Positions 29,084 to 41,160 of a stretch of 64,000 nt of DNA are shown here, one piece after another. A program made the position numbers and the translations under genes. Numbering within the stretch: the first letter of the stretch is position 1; each line of letters begins with the position of its first letter. Where the stretch lies: NCBI RefSeq assembly GCF_003970795.1, contig NZ_RWKW01000025.1:1-64000 (forward strand), given 5' to 3'. The notes beneath the pieces were generated by a model. That model did not search any database, was not told the DNA's origin, and saw only the letters and a list, made by a program, of their open reading frames with translations. This DNA is from Aquibium carbonis. Lineage in GTDB: Bacteria > Pseudomonadota > Alphaproteobacteria > Rhizobiales > Rhizobiaceae.

Positions 29084-30100
29084 CTACCCCTCGGCGAAGA
29101 GGTGGCACCGCACCCGCGCGTTGCCCCTGTCGAGCACCGGCGGAACCACCGTCTTGCAGTGCGGCATCACGAAGGGACAACGGGGATTGAAGTGGCAACC
29201 GGAGGGCGGGTTGACGGGATTGGGGATCTCGCCTGCGATCGTCAGCCGCTCCTTGCCCTCCATCTCGATGTCGGGCACCGCGTCGAGCAGCATGCGCGTG
29301 TAGGGGTGCTTCGGGTCGGAGAAGAGCTCGCGCGCCGGGGCTTCCTCGACGAGCCGCCCCAGATAGAGCACGCCGACCCGGGTGGCGACGTGGCGAACGA
29401 CGGCAAGGTTGTGACTGATGAAAAGGTAGGTCAGGCCGAGCCGATCCTGCAACTCGCGCAGAAGGTTGAGCACCTGCGCCTGCACCGACACGTCGAGTGC
29501 CGAGGTCGGTTCGTCGCAGACGATGAAGTTCGGCTCCGACGCCAGCGCGCGGGCGATCGCGATGCGCTGGCGCTGGCCGCCGGAGAACTCGTGCGGAAAC
29601 TTCTGGCCGTCACGCGGGTCGAGACCGACGAGCGACAGGAGTTCGCCGACGCGCGCGGCGCGTTCCTTCGCGTCGGGCAGCATCCCGAAGGCCTTGATGG
29701 GCTCCTCGACGATGGCGTGCACGCGCCAGCGCGGGTTCAGACTGGCATAGGGATCCTGGAAGATCATCTGGATGCGACGACGCATGCGGCGCTGCGTGTC
29801 GGCGGACGCCTTGCCCGCCACGTCGATACCGTCGATGGTGACCGATCCGGCCGAAGGCCGCAGCAAGCCCACCGCCATCTTGGCGATGGTGGACTTGCCC
29901 GACCCGGATTCGCCGACCAGCGCGAAGGTTTCGCCGCGCCTGATGGAAAAATCGACGCCGTCGACCGCAGTCAGCGACACGCGCCCGCCGCCTTCGAGCA
30001 GGCGGTTGAGCAGTGGCTTCGACAGGTCGAAGACCCGGCGCAGTCCCTTCACCTCGACCAGTGGCGGGGCGGGCTCCCCGTTCCGGGCGGCGTCGGTCAT
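29084..30100 (-). CDS. Dipeptide-type ABC transporter ATPase (DppF type)
   Basis: 338 residues. Walker A GESGSGKST, signature FSGGQRQRIAIARAL and Walker B FIVCDEPTSALDV are intact. The C-terminal oligopeptide-transporter extension with spaced cysteines (FNPRCPFVMPHCK and VRCHLF) marks the DppF/OppF group and can hold an iron-sulfur cluster in related proteins. It pairs with the DppD-type ATPase; its ATG overlaps that gene's stop by 4 nt. It is the last gene of the five-gene dpp-like operon. Confidence 0.93.
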   Translation of the reverse strand: MTDAARNGEPAPPLVEVKGLRRVFDLSKPLLNRLLEGGGRVSLTAVDGVDFSIRRGETFALVGESGSGKSTIAKMAVGLLRPSAGSVTIDGIDVAGKASADTQRRMRRRIQMIFQDPYASLNPRWRVHAIVEEPIKAFGMLPDAKERAARVGELLSLVGLDPRDGQKFPHEFSGGQRQRIAIARALASEPNFIVCDEPTSALDVSVQAQVLNLLRELQDRLGLTYLFISHNLAVVRHVATRVGVLYLGRLVEEAPARELFSDPKHPYTRMLLDAVPDIEMEGKERLTIAGEIPNPVNPPSGCHFNPRCPFVMPHCKTVVPPVLDRGNARVRCHLFAEG

Positions 30101-31149
30101 GGTCGTGCCTCCGCCGGCACGCGCGCGACCTGGATACCGGCCTCGGCGGCGCGGCCGGCCACTTCCGGCGGCAGGGCGGATGCGGCGTCATGCAGGAAGC
30201 AGGCGGCCTGGCTGGCGCCCGCCGGATAGGCGTCGGGGCGTTCCGTGCGGCAACGGTCGAAGGCGTAGCCGCAACGCGGATTGAACGCGCAGCCGCGCGG
30301 AATGGCGCCGAGACGCGGCATCGAGCCGGGAATCTGCGCCAGTTTCTCGTCGGGGTCGCCGGCAAGCGATGGAATGGCCGCCATCAGACCGCTGGCATAG
30401 GGATGCTGGGGACGTTTCACGACATCGCGGACGGGGCCGATCTCGGCGAGCCGTCCGGCATAAAGCACGCAGACGCGGTCGGCCGTTTCGGCAATGACGC
30501 CCATATCATGCGTGATCAGCATGACCGACGCGCCGCGATCCGCGCAGATGCGCTTCAGGAGGGCGATGATCTGGGCCTGCACCGACACGTCGAGCGCCGT
30601 CGTGGGCTCGTCGGCGATGACGAGTTGCGGGTCGACGGCGAGCGCCAGCGCGATCACCACCCGCTGGCGCATGCCGCCGGAAAACTGATGCGGATAGGCC
30701 GACAGACGCGTCTCGGCGGCGGGGATTCCCACCTCCTCCAGCAGGCGCAGCGCCTTGTCCCGTGCCGCGCGCGCCGAGATGGGCTCGTGCGTCAGGATCG
30801 TTTCGGTCAGCTGATCGCCGATGCGGTAGAGCGGGTTCAGGCTGGTCAGCGGGTCCTGGAAGATCATGCCGATGCGCTTGCCGCGAATGGTGCGCATGCG
30901 CTCGGGCGAGAGATTGTCGATGCGTTCGCCGGCGAGCCGGATCTCGCCGCCGGCGACGCGGCCCGGCGGCTCCAGGAGGCCGATGATGGCGGCCCCGGTG
31001 AGCGACTTGCCGGCGCCGGATTCGCCCACCACGCCCAGCACCTCGCCGGGTGCGATGTCGAAGGAGAGATCGTCGATGGCCCTGAGCACGCCGCGGCGGG
31101 TGGGAAACTCGACGATGAGGTTGCGAACGGAGAGGACGGGCTCGGTCAT
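30097..31149 (-). CDS. Dipeptide-type ABC transporter ATPase (DppD type)
   Basis: 350 residues from ATG 31149. Walker A GESGAGKSLTG, signature FSGGMRQRVVIALAL and Walker B LVIADEPTTALDV are present, and the C-terminal extension has the Cys motif FNPRCGYAFDRC. The sequence upstream of 31149 is antisense to nothing but lies inside the permease gene, so the start at MTEPVLSV is right. It starts 2 bp after the stop of the DppC-type permease gene. It forms the ATPase pair with the DppF-type protein. Confidence 0.93.
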   Translation of the reverse strand: MTEPVLSVRNLIVEFPTRRGVLRAIDDLSFDIAPGEVLGVVGESGAGKSLTGAAIIGLLEPPGRVAGGEIRLAGERIDNLSPERMRTIRGKRIGMIFQDPLTSLNPLYRIGDQLTETILTHEPISARAARDKALRLLEEVGIPAAETRLSAYPHQFSGGMRQRVVIALALAVDPQLVIADEPTTALDVSVQAQIIALLKRICADRGASVMLITHDMGVIAETADRVCVLYAGRLAEIGPVRDVVKRPQHPYASGLMAAIPSLAGDPDEKLAQIPGSMPRLGAIPRGCAFNPRCGYAFDRCRTERPDAYPAGASQAACFLHDAASALPPEVAGRAAEAGIQVARVPAEARP

Positions 31150-31151
31150 GC

Positions 31152-32066
31152 CTACCTCAGCTTCGGATTGAGCGCGTCGCGCAGCCAGTCGCCAAGCAGA
31201 TTGACCGACAGGGCGAGCGCGAGCAGGGTGATCGAGGGAAACAGCAGGATCCACCATTCGCCGGAGAACAGGAAACCCTGGCCGATGCGGATCAACGTTC
31301 CGAGCGAAGGCTGGGTTGGCGGCACGCCGACGCCAAGGAACGACAGCGTGGCTTCGGCGATGATGGCGAGCGCCAGGCTGATCGTGGCGATGACCAGCAC
31401 CGGCCCCATGACGTTGGGCAGGATGTGGCCCAGCACCATGCGCACGGGGCGGACGCCGATGACCCGCGCCGCCTGGATATACTCCTTGTTCTTCTCCACC
31501 AGCGTGGCGCCGCGGACCACGCGGGCGAACTGCACCCAGTCCGCCAGGCCGATCGAAACGATCAGGACCCAGATCGCCAGATCCTCGCGCATCGATGGCG
31601 GGATGAGGCCGCGCGCGATGCCGAAGATCAGGAGGGCGATGAGGATCGAGGGAAAGGAAAGCTGGATGTCGGCGATGCGCATCAGTGCACTGTCGACCCA
31701 GCCGCCGCGCCAACCGGCGGTAAGGCCAAGACCGATGCCGAGGACCATGGCGAAGACGACGGCCGAAAAGCCGACGAAGATCGAGATGCGCGCGCCATAG
31801 AGAATGGTCGAGAATATGTCGCGTCCCTGATTGTCGGTGCCCAGCCAGTAGACGTTGCCGGAGATCATGTTGGGCTCCATGGGCGGCGTGAAGCCGTCCA
31901 TGAGGTTCAGGGTCGCCGGATTGAAGGGATCGTAGGGCGCGATCAGCGGCGCGAGCGCCGCGGCCAGAACGATCAGCAACGCCATGAAGGCCGCGGCCAT
32001 GGCCACGGGTGAATGGCGGAAGCTCCAGGCGACGTCGCTGTCCCAGATGCGGGCAAAACGGTTCAT
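31152..32066 (-). CDS. ABC transporter permease (DppC type)
   Basis: 304 residues, about six helices. It shows the DppC opening with the RHSPVAMAAAFMALLIVL helix, the LGTDNQGRDIFSTILYGAR motif and the ATPase-contact loop ARVIGVRPVRMVLGHILPN. It forms the inner-membrane pore with the DppB-type partner, encoded 10 bp upstream. Unlike the OppC-type protein at 15348-16529, its periplasmic loop is of normal length. Confidence 0.93.
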   Translation of the reverse strand: MNRFARIWDSDVAWSFRHSPVAMAAAFMALLIVLAAALAPLIAPYDPFNPATLNLMDGFTPPMEPNMISGNVYWLGTDNQGRDIFSTILYGARISIFVGFSAVVFAMVLGIGLGLTAGWRGGWVDSALMRIADIQLSFPSILIALLIFGIARGLIPPSMREDLAIWVLIVSIGLADWVQFARVVRGATLVEKNKEYIQAARVIGVRPVRMVLGHILPNVMGPVLVIATISLALAIIAEATLSFLGVGVPPTQPSLGTLIRIGQGFLFSGEWWILLFPSITLLALALSVNLLGDWLRDALNPKLR

Positions 32067-32076
32067 GCTCGCCCCC

Positions 32077-33060
32077 TCAGTGCCGTGCGCCGGACTGCTC
32101 GATCCGCAGGCGCGGATCGATGGCGTAGTAGAGCAGGTCGACCACCAGATTGATCACGACGAAGATCAGGGCGATCAGCATCAGGTAGGCCGCCATCACC
32201 GGGATGTCGACGAACTGGACGGAATTGATGAACAAGGCGCCGACGCCCGGCCACTGGAACACCGTCTCGGTGATGATGGCGAAGGCGATGATGGAGCCGA
32301 GCTGGAGACCGGCGATGGTCACGACGGGCACCATGGTGTTCTTGAGCGCATGGCCGAAATGGATCGCGCGGTTGGACAGGCCTCGGGCGCGGGCGAACTT
32401 GATGTAGTCGGAGCGCAGCACCTCCAGCATCTCGGCGCGTACGAGGCGCATGATCAGCGTCATCTGGTAGAGACCGAGCGTGATGGCCGGCAGGATGAGG
32501 CTCGCGCGCCCGGACGGCGTGAGGAAGCCCGTGGTCCAGTAGCCTAGGCGCACGGTCTCCCCGCGACCGAACGAGGGAAGCCAGCGCAACTCGACCGCAA
32601 AGAGCCAGATCAGCAGAATGCCGATCAGGAAGGTGGGCAGCGACACCCCGATCAACGACAGCGTCATGATGGAACTGGACAGCATGCCGCTGCGGTTCAG
32701 GGCGGTGTAGACGCCGAAGGACACGCCGACCACGAATGCCAGGATGCCGGACACGAAGGCCAGCTCCAGCGTGGCGGGAAGCCGCGACAGGATGAGTTCC
32801 ATCACCGGCTGCTGCAGGCGATAGGAAATGCCGAAATTGCCGCTCGCCGCCCGTCCGAGATAGTTCGCGAACTGCACGAAGAAGGGATCGTCGAGGCCCA
32901 GCCGCTCGCGCAGCTCCGCGCGGTCGGCCACGGAGGCTTCCTGACCCATCATGGTGGCGACGGGATCGCCGACATAGCGGAAGAGTGAAAATGAAACGAG
33001 GCCGACCACCAGCATCACGACGATGGACTGGAAGAGCCGGCGCAGGATGTAGGCGATCAT
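32077..33060 (-). CDS. ABC transporter permease (DppB type)
   Basis: 327 residues, six helices. MIAYILRRLFQSIVVMLVVG opens the protein, and the contact loop ARARGLSNRAIHFGHALKN is at about 220. It is the first permease after the binding-protein gene; the 71-bp gap between them carries a strong hairpin (33078-33117) that can set the level of permease below that of the binding protein. Confidence 0.93.
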   Translation of the reverse strand: MIAYILRRLFQSIVVMLVVGLVSFSLFRYVGDPVATMMGQEASVADRAELRERLGLDDPFFVQFANYLGRAASGNFGISYRLQQPVMELILSRLPATLELAFVSGILAFVVGVSFGVYTALNRSGMLSSSIMTLSLIGVSLPTFLIGILLIWLFAVELRWLPSFGRGETVRLGYWTTGFLTPSGRASLILPAITLGLYQMTLIMRLVRAEMLEVLRSDYIKFARARGLSNRAIHFGHALKNTMVPVVTIAGLQLGSIIAFAIITETVFQWPGVGALFINSVQFVDIPVMAAYLMLIALIFVVINLVVDLLYYAIDPRLRIEQSGARH

Positions 33061-33077
33061 GCCAGTCCCCGGGGCAG

Positions 33078-33117
33078 GCGGTCCCGCGCCGGAAGCTTCA
33101 GCTCCGGCGCGGGCCGC
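33078..33117 (-). terminator. Strong hairpin between binding-protein and permease genes
   Basis: An 11-bp stem (33083-33093 with 33103-33113, arm CCCGCGCCGGA) around a 9-nt loop is extended by GCGG/CCGC (33078-33081 with 33114-33117) after one bulged base. There is no T run, so it is more likely an RNA-stabilising or attenuating element than a full terminator. Confidence 0.5.
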
Positions 33118-33131
33118 ACGTCAGTTCCAGC

Positions 33132-34730
33132 CTACTTGAACGTGACGTTGGTCATGCTCGGCTGGTTTTCCGGGTGCACGGCGATCTCGATGTTGGCCTT
33201 GGTTGCGTAGGCCAGCACCTGATTGTGAACCATCAGGAACACGCGGTCATCCTGGACCTGCTTCCAGATCTCGGCAATCGTGGCGTCACGCTTCTCGAGG
33301 TCGGTCTCGGTCGCCAGCGACTTGATCTTGGCGTCCACCTCCGGGTTCGAGTAGCGCGAGCCGTTCCAGCCGCCGCGCGCGTCTTCCCGGCTGTGGACGA
33401 GGAAGTCGAAGACATACTGGCTGTCGAAGGGCGGCACGCCCCAGCCGAGCAGGTAGAAGTCGACCTGCAGGTTCTGGATCGCCGGGAAGTGGACGGTCCG
33501 CGACTGGCTGACGAGATTGGCCTTCACGCCGATGCGGCCGAGCATGCCGACGAAAGCCTGGCAGATCGCCTCGTCGTTCAGGTAGCGGTCGTTCGGGCAG
33601 TGAAAGTCGACCGAGAAGCCGTCCGGATAGCCGGCCTCGGCGAGCAGGGCCTTGGCCTTGTCGTAGTCCGGGGCGCCGTAGGCGTCGAGCTCGGCATCAT
33701 AGCCGTTGGCGAAGGGCGGAACGTTCTGCGCGCCGGGCACGGACTGGCCGCGCATGACGACGGTCTTGATCGCATCGCGATCAAGCGCGAGAGCCATGGC
33801 CTCGCGCACTTCCGGCTTCTTGAACGGGTTGTCGCCGGCCAGCGAGATCAGGCTGTCGGACGTCATGTCGTAGGAGAAGAAGATGGTCCGGTTCTCGGGG
33901 CCGGTCGTCACGGCGACGCTCTGCGTCTCCTGCAGGCGGGCGATGTCCTGCACCGGCACGTCCTGCACGAAGTCGACCTCGCCCGACAGCAGCGCGGCGA
34001 CGCGGGTCGCGGCCTCCTTGATCGGCGTGTAGATGATCTCGGTGACCGCCGGCTTCTCGGCCCAATGGTTCTCGTTGAGCTTCAGGACGGTGCGCACCTC
34101 GGGGTCACGGCTTTCCAGTACGTAGGGGCCGGTTCCGTTGGTGTTGCGGACGGTGTACTTTTCCTCGCCGGCCTTGAAATCCTGCGGGTTCTCGACGCCA
34201 TTGGCCTCGATCCAGCCCTTGTCCATGATGAAGAAGTTGGTCAGGTTCTGGACGTAGAGCGGCGACGGACCGTTGGTCTTGATGTGCACGGTGTAGTCGT
34301 CGATCGCCTCGGCGCCAGCGACGGCGGCGTGCAGGCCCTTGAAGTCGGAGGTTTCGGAGGTGACGCGGGTCACGCTCGCCACGACGTCCTCGGCGGTGAA
34401 GTCGGCGCCGTCGTGGAATTTCACGCCCTCGCGCAGCTTGAACACCCAGACCGTCGGGTCATCGGCATGGATCGACCACTCGGTCGCCAGCCGCGGCTGA
34501 AGGCTGCCGTCCAGGCCGCGCTCGACCAGCGTCTCGTAGATGTGGTGCAGCAGGGTGGAGGTCGGTCCTTCGTTGGCCGAGTGCGGATCGAGCGTCAGCG
34601 CGTCGCCCACGCGGGCCCAGCGCAGCGTCTCGGCATGCGCCGCGGAGCCGAGAAGCAGGCTCGCGGCCGCGGCCAGCAACAGGCTGCGACCGGGCATGGA
34701 AAGGCCGTTCGTACGGAATCGTGCGATCAT
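33132..34730 (-). CDS. Dipeptide-type ABC transporter substrate-binding protein
   Basis: 532 residues, normal for the SBP_bac_5 family. The signal peptide ends at GSAAHA-ET (about residue 34). The core has VGDALTLDPHSANEGP, FKLREGVKFHDGADFTAEDV and VREAMALALDRDAI. Binds peptides, or another small solute, in the periplasm and hands it to the DppBC-type pore. Start choice: ATG 34730 has GGGAG 9 nt upstream, while the in-frame ATG at 34745 and the open frame up to 34964 have no ribosome-binding site. It is the first gene of the operon. Confidence 0.92.
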   Translation of the reverse strand: MIARFRTNGLSMPGRSLLLAAAASLLLGSAAHAETLRWARVGDALTLDPHSANEGPTSTLLHHIYETLVERGLDGSLQPRLATEWSIHADDPTVWVFKLREGVKFHDGADFTAEDVVASVTRVTSETSDFKGLHAAVAGAEAIDDYTVHIKTNGPSPLYVQNLTNFFIMDKGWIEANGVENPQDFKAGEEKYTVRNTNGTGPYVLESRDPEVRTVLKLNENHWAEKPAVTEIIYTPIKEAATRVAALLSGEVDFVQDVPVQDIARLQETQSVAVTTGPENRTIFFSYDMTSDSLISLAGDNPFKKPEVREAMALALDRDAIKTVVMRGQSVPGAQNVPPFANGYDAELDAYGAPDYDKAKALLAEAGYPDGFSVDFHCPNDRYLNDEAICQAFVGMLGRIGVKANLVSQSRTVHFPAIQNLQVDFYLLGWGVPPFDSQYVFDFLVHSREDARGGWNGSRYSNPEVDAKIKSLATETDLEKRDATIAEIWKQVQDDRVFLMVHNQVLAYATKANIEIAVHPENQPSMTNVTFK

Positions 34731-34793
34731 CAAGAAAACTCCCATATGTGGCACCGACCGTCGTTCTGCGCGGTCCGTCGTGCCCAAGGACGT

Positions 34794-34822
34794 ACTATCC
34801 GAGAAAGGCGAGGCCAACGCAA
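34794..34822 (-). promoter_or_regulatory. Possible promoter of the dipeptide-type operon
   Basis: Read on the minus strand, TTGCGT (34822-34817) and GATAGT (34799-34794) are 17 bp apart, 64 bp upstream of the binding-protein start. Each box matches the sigma-70 consensus only in part. The 160-bp gap after the lpd stop has no better candidate that I could see. Confidence 0.35.
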
Positions 34823-34890
34823 CCCGTGTCGCTCCACCGGATCGCATTTCGCCCAGGCTTCGGTGGCGACCCAACGGCAGGTGCCGGCCA

Positions 34891-36288
34891 TCAAATGTGG
34901 AGCGCGTGGCCGAGCCCGCGCATGGCCGCTTCCTGCACGGCTTCGCCCATGGTGGGATGCGCATGGATGGTCGCCGCTATGTCTTCGAGCCGCGCGCCCA
35001 TCTCTATGGCGTAGGCGAAGGATGAGGCCAGTTCCGAGACCTGCACGCCGGTTGCCTGGATGCCGAGGATGACGTTGTCGCCGGCGCGGGCGACGATGCG
35101 CACGAAGCCATCGTCGCGCTCCAGCGTCATGGCGCGACCGTTGGCCTGGAGGGGAAAGGTTCCGGTGCGGGTGTCGAGGCCGGCCTTTTCCGCGTCGGCC
35201 GGCGACAGGCCGACCGAAACGATCTCGGGGTCGGTGAAGCAGATGGCCGGGATCGCGCGACTGTCCCAGGCACGGCGATGGCCCGCCGCGATCTCGGCCA
35301 CCATCTCGCCCTGCGCCATCGCGCGGTGCGCCAGCATCGGCTCGCCGGTCACGTCGCCGATCGCGTAGACGCCCCGCATCGAGGTGCGGCAATGCTCGTC
35401 GATGGCGATGGCGCGCCCCTCCATGGTGAGGTCGAGTTCCTCCAGGCCCCAGCCATGGGTCGCCGGGCGGCGACCGACCGTCACCAGAACCTTGTCGGCG
35501 TCGATGGTGCGGCTTTCGCCGGCGGCATCGAGAAAGGCGAGGGTGCCGCTGCTCGCGGCGTAGCGATCAGCCCTCGCGCCGGTCCGCACCTCGATGCCGA
35601 GCTTCTCGAGCCGCCGGGCCACGGGCTTCGTCAGCTCCGCGTCCCAGAGCGGCAGGATGCGATCGGCGGCTTCGAGGATCGTCACCTTCGCACCGAGCTT
35701 GGCGAAGGCGGTGCCGAGTTCCAGCCCGATGTAGCCAGCGCCGACGACGGCCATCCGCTCCGGCACGCTTGTCAGCGCCAGCGCCTCGGTCGACGAGATC
35801 ACGTTGCCGCCGAGGGGCAGCCCGGGCAGCTCGACCGCTTCCGATCCGGTGGCGATCACGACCGTATCGGCCACGATGCGCTGCGGGCCGGTCGAGGTTT
35901 CGACCACGACCGTCTTGCCGTCGTGGATGCGCGCCCAGCCATCGACCTGCTTGACGCCAGCCTTCTTCAGCAGTCCGGAGACGCCGCCGGTCAGCCGGCG
36001 CACGATGCCGTCCTTCCATTCGATGGTCTTGGCCAGATCGATCGCGGGACTTGCCGCCGTGATGCCCAGCGGCGAGATGCCGCCCGCGAACGCACCGAGC
36101 CTGGCGAACTCGTCGGCGGCATGGATCATGGCCTTGGAGGGGATGCAGCCGACGTTGAGGCATGTGCCGCCAGGCTTCCCCGCCTCGACGATGACGGTGT
36201 CGAGCCCGAGCTGGCCGGCGCGGATGGCGCACACATAGCCGCCCGGCCCAGCGCCGATCACGAGCAGCTGGCAGGTGATGTCGATCAT
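34891..36288 (-). CDS. lpd: Dihydrolipoyl dehydrogenase (E3)
   Basis: 465 residues. The FAD site [19 protein letters not shown] is followed by the redox-active disulfide [13 protein letters not shown]; the NAD site is [19 protein letters not shown], and the C-terminal dimer-interface His-Pro is in [10 protein letters not shown]. It reoxidises dihydrolipoamide on E2 and reduces NAD. The start is ATG 36288; upstream in-frame sequence is part of the repeat region. It is the last gene of the branched-chain 2-oxoacid dehydrogenase operon, separated from E2 by 232 bp that hold a 51-bp inverted repeat. Confidence 0.95.
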   Translation of the reverse strand: MIDITCQLLVIGAGPGGYVCAIRAGQLGLDTVIVEAGKPGGTCLNVGCIPSKAMIHAADEFARLGAFAGGISPLGITAASPAIDLAKTIEWKDGIVRRLTGGVSGLLKKAGVKQVDGWARIHDGKTVVVETSTGPQRIVADTVVIATGSEAVELPGLPLGGNVISSTEALALTSVPERMAVVGAGYIGLELGTAFAKLGAKVTILEAADRILPLWDAELTKPVARRLEKLGIEVRTGARADRYAASSGTLAFLDAAGESRTIDADKVLVTVGRRPATHGWGLEELDLTMEGRAIAIDEHCRTSMRGVYAIGDVTGEPMLAHRAMAQGEMVAEIAAGHRRAWDSRAIPAICFTDPEIVSVGLSPADAEKAGLDTRTGTFPLQANGRAMTLERDDGFVRIVARAGDNVILGIQATGVQVSELASSFAYAIEMGARLEDIAATIHAHPTMGEAVQEAAMRGLGHALHI

Positions 36289-36323
36289 GGGGTGGCTCCG
36301 ATTGGCGATGCCTGCGCTCCACG

Positions 36324-36483
36324 GCGCCCCCCTCTGTCCTGCCGGACATCTCCCCCACGAGGGGGGAGATCGGCAGTGTCGGCGATGGCGCTTTCCTTGC
36401 AACGTCGGCGATTGGCGAAATCCGTCGTGCCGGCCGATCTCCCCCCTCGTGGGGGAGATGTCCGGCAGGACAGAGGGGGGCGC
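36324..36483. repeat. Perfect 51-bp inverted repeat (palindromic intergenic element)
   Basis: Left arm 36324-36374 and right arm 36433-36483 are exact reverse complements over 51 bp, enclosing 58 bp. Each arm has its own inner palindrome (ATCTCCCCC and GGGGGAGAT with a short loop). The loop repeats GTCGGCGATG/T twice. The right arm and the bases after it recur near 46326-46390. This fits the mobile palindromic repeats common between genes in Rhizobiales. It has no coding capacity. It lies within the operon between E2 and E3. Confidence 0.85.
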
Positions 36484-36520
36484 GACAGAACGCGACGTCT
36501 CGTGGGCATGAGCATCCGCC

Positions 36521-37825
36521 TCACCCCTCGATGAAGATCGAGGCCGGCGTCTCCAGCAACGCCTTCACGCGCTGAACGAACACCGCCGCGTCCCAGCCGT
36601 CGATGACGCGATGGTCGAAGCTCGACGACAGGTTCATCATCTTTTTCGGCACGAACTGCGTGCCGTCCCACATCGGGCGCACCTGCATCTTGTTGACGCC
36701 GACGATCGCCACCTCCGGATGATTGATCACCGGCGTGGTGGCAATGCCGCCCATGGCGCCGAGCGAAGTGATGGTGATGGTCGAGCCGGTCAGTTCCTCG
36801 CGGGTGGCGGTGCCGTTCTTTGCGGCGTCCGCCAGCCGTGCGATCTCGGTCGCCGCACCCCAGAGGTCGAGCGCTTCCGCATGGCGCACCACGGGCACGA
36901 CGAGCCCGTTGCGGGTCTGGGCGGCGATGCCGCAATGCACGCCGCCGAACTGGCGCACCACGCCCGCCTCGTCATCGAAATGGGCGTTGATGTTGGGCTG
37001 GTCCTTCAGGGCCTTCGCCATGGCCAGCATCAGGAAGGGCAAGATCGTCAGCTTGGGCCGGTCATCGCGGCGACCGGCGTTCAGGCTGGCGCGCAATTGC
37101 TCCAGCGCGTCCATCTCGATCTCGTCGACATAGGTGATGTGGGCGATGCGGGATTTCGACAGCGCCATCTTTTCGGCGATCCTGCGCCGCAGGCCGACGA
37201 CCTTGAATTCGGTGACGCGGGTGTCGGGCGCCTTGCCCACGGGAGCGATCGGGCGCGAGCCCTGCTCGGCGTGGAGGTCGAGATCCTCGTGGGTGATGCG
37301 ACCGGCGGGGCCGGTGCCGGCCACGAAGCGCAGGTCGATGCCGCGCTCGCGTGCCTTCAGCCGCACCGACGGCGCAGCGAGCGGCTTCTCGCCTTCCTTG
37401 CGGGCATGGGCAGGCAAGGCGCGGCGCGGCGGCTCGGGCTTCGCGGACGTCTCGCCGTCTTCATCCTCCACGCCGGCCATCGTCGGCGCAGCGGCGATCG
37501 GGGCGGGCTTCTCCGGCGTCTTCCTGGCAGGCTCCGGTCGGTTCTCCGGCGGCGCGGATTTGTCGGGGGACACGTTGCCGTCGCCGGCGACGTCGAGGCG
37601 GATCAGCGGCGCGCCGACGGCGATCTGCTCGCCGATCTCGCCGCCGAGCCAGGCCACGGTGCCGTCGGCAGGGGAGGGGATCTCGACGGTTGCCTTGTCG
37701 GTCATCACCGCGGCCAGCACCATGTCTTCCTTGACGGGGTCGCCCACCTTGACGTGCCATTCGACGAGCTCGGCCTCGGCGACGCCCTCGCCGACATCCG
37801 GCATCTTGATCACGAAAACGCCCAT
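36521..37825 (-). CDS. bkdB: Branched-chain 2-oxoacid dehydrogenase E2 (lipoyl transacylase)
   Basis: 434 residues. One N-terminal lipoyl domain (about 1-80) carries the lipoylated lysine in [14 protein letters not shown] Pro/Ala-rich linker follows, then the peripheral-subunit-binding domain ([15 protein letters not shown], about 150-185) and the catalytic domain ending with [14 protein letters not shown], which has the active-site His and Asp. It moves the branched acyl group from E1 to CoA. It follows E1 beta with a 1-bp gap. Confidence 0.95.
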   Translation of the reverse strand: MGVFVIKMPDVGEGVAEAELVEWHVKVGDPVKEDMVLAAVMTDKATVEIPSPADGTVAWLGGEIGEQIAVGAPLIRLDVAGDGNVSPDKSAPPENRPEPARKTPEKPAPIAAAPTMAGVEDEDGETSAKPEPPRRALPAHARKEGEKPLAAPSVRLKARERGIDLRFVAGTGPAGRITHEDLDLHAEQGSRPIAPVGKAPDTRVTEFKVVGLRRRIAEKMALSKSRIAHITYVDEIEMDALEQLRASLNAGRRDDRPKLTILPFLMLAMAKALKDQPNINAHFDDEAGVVRQFGGVHCGIAAQTRNGLVVPVVRHAEALDLWGAATEIARLADAAKNGTATREELTGSTITITSLGAMGGIATTPVINHPEVAIVGVNKMQVRPMWDGTQFVPKKMMNLSSSFDHRVIDGWDAAVFVQRVKALLETPASIFIEG

Positions 37826-37826
37826 G

Positions 37827-38840
37827 TCAGCCCTCCATGACCTCGACGAGCGCCGCCGCCAGGCGCGCCGGACCGGGGAAGTAGGTCCATTCCTGCGCGT
37901 GCGGGTAGGGCGTGTCCCAGCCGGCGATACGTCGGACCGGCGCCTCCAGATGGTAGAAGCAGTGCTCCTGCACCAAAGCGGCGAGTTCAGCGCCGAACCC
38001 CGAGGTCAGCGTCGCCTCGTGCACCACCACGCAGCGGCCGGTCTTCTTCACCGACGCCACGATCGTGTCGAGGTCGAGCGGGTGCAAGGTCCGCAGGTCG
38101 ATCACCTCGGCATCGATGCCGCTCGCCTGCGCCGCCGCCTCGGCGACATAGACCATCGTGCCGTAGGCGAGCACGGTGACGGCTGCGCCCTCGCGCCGCA
38201 CCACGGCCCTTCCGAGTGGTACCGTGTAGTGGCCGGCAGGCACCTCGCCCAGGGGGTGTTTCGCCCAGGGGGTGACCGGGCGGTCGTGATGGCCGTCGAA
38301 GGGGCCGTTGTAGAGGCGCTTCGGCTCGAGGAAGACCACCGGGTTGTCGTCCTCGATGGCGGCGATCAGGAGGCCCTTGGCGTCATGCGGGTTCGAGGGG
38401 ACCACGACCTTGAGGCCCGATACGTGGGTGAACAGCGCCTCGGGGCTCTGGCTGTGGGTCTGCCCGCCGAAGATGCCGCCGCCGGTGGGCATGCGAATGG
38501 TGATCGGGCAGGTGAAGTCGCCGGCCGAGCGGTGGCGGATGCGCGCGGCTTCGGACACGATCTGGTCGTAGGCCGGATAGACGTAGTCGGCGAACTGGAT
38601 CTCGACGCAAGGCCGCAGGCCGTAGGCGGCCATGCCGATGGCGGTGCCGACGATGCCGGCCTCGTTGATCGGGCTGTCGAAGCAGCGTTCCTTGCCGAAC
38701 CGTTCCTGGAGCCCTTGGGTGCAGCGGAAGACACCGCCGAAATAGCCGACGTCCTCGCCGTAGACCACCACCTTGCCATCGCGTTCCATCGCCACGACGT
38801 GGGCATCGCGGATCGCCTCGATCATCGTCATGCGCGGCAT
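37827..38840 (-). CDS. bkdA2: Branched-chain 2-oxoacid dehydrogenase E1, beta subunit
   Basis: 337 residues, normal for the subunit. It has MTMIEAIRDAH at the start, YGEDVGYFGGVFRCT, the DSPINEAGIVGTAIGMAAYG segment that helps bind thiamine diphosphate, and the C-terminal transketolase part with LRTLHPLDLDTI. With E1 alpha it decarboxylates 2-oxoacids from leucine, isoleucine and valine. It is separated from E1 alpha by one base and from E2 by one base, so all are co-translated. Confidence 0.95.
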   Translation of the reverse strand: MPRMTMIEAIRDAHVVAMERDGKVVVYGEDVGYFGGVFRCTQGLQERFGKERCFDSPINEAGIVGTAIGMAAYGLRPCVEIQFADYVYPAYDQIVSEAARIRHRSAGDFTCPITIRMPTGGGIFGGQTHSQSPEALFTHVSGLKVVVPSNPHDAKGLLIAAIEDDNPVVFLEPKRLYNGPFDGHHDRPVTPWAKHPLGEVPAGHYTVPLGRAVVRREGAAVTVLAYGTMVYVAEAAAQASGIDAEVIDLRTLHPLDLDTIVASVKKTGRCVVVHEATLTSGFGAELAALVQEHCFYHLEAPVRRIAGWDTPYPHAQEWTYFPGPARLAAALVEVMEG

Positions 38841-38841
38841 G

Positions 38842-41068
<2,227 letters not shown>

Positions 41069-41160
41069 CGGGTGGTGTCATCCACGGCACAGGGCAGGGT
41101 CGTCATCGGCGCTCCGGCATCATCCGTCTCACAGCCGGGAGCGCCGTTCAAGGCTTGCGG

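Noticed and set aside
34731-34964. Longer N-terminus for the dipeptide-type binding protein
   Set aside because: The extension is Arg-rich and has no ribosome-binding site, while ATG 34730 has GGGAG and starts directly before a normal signal peptide.
36324-36483. Insertion sequence or CRISPR-type repeat
   Set aside because: Only two arms in inverted order, no transposase frame, no spacer series; it fits a small palindromic intergenic element.
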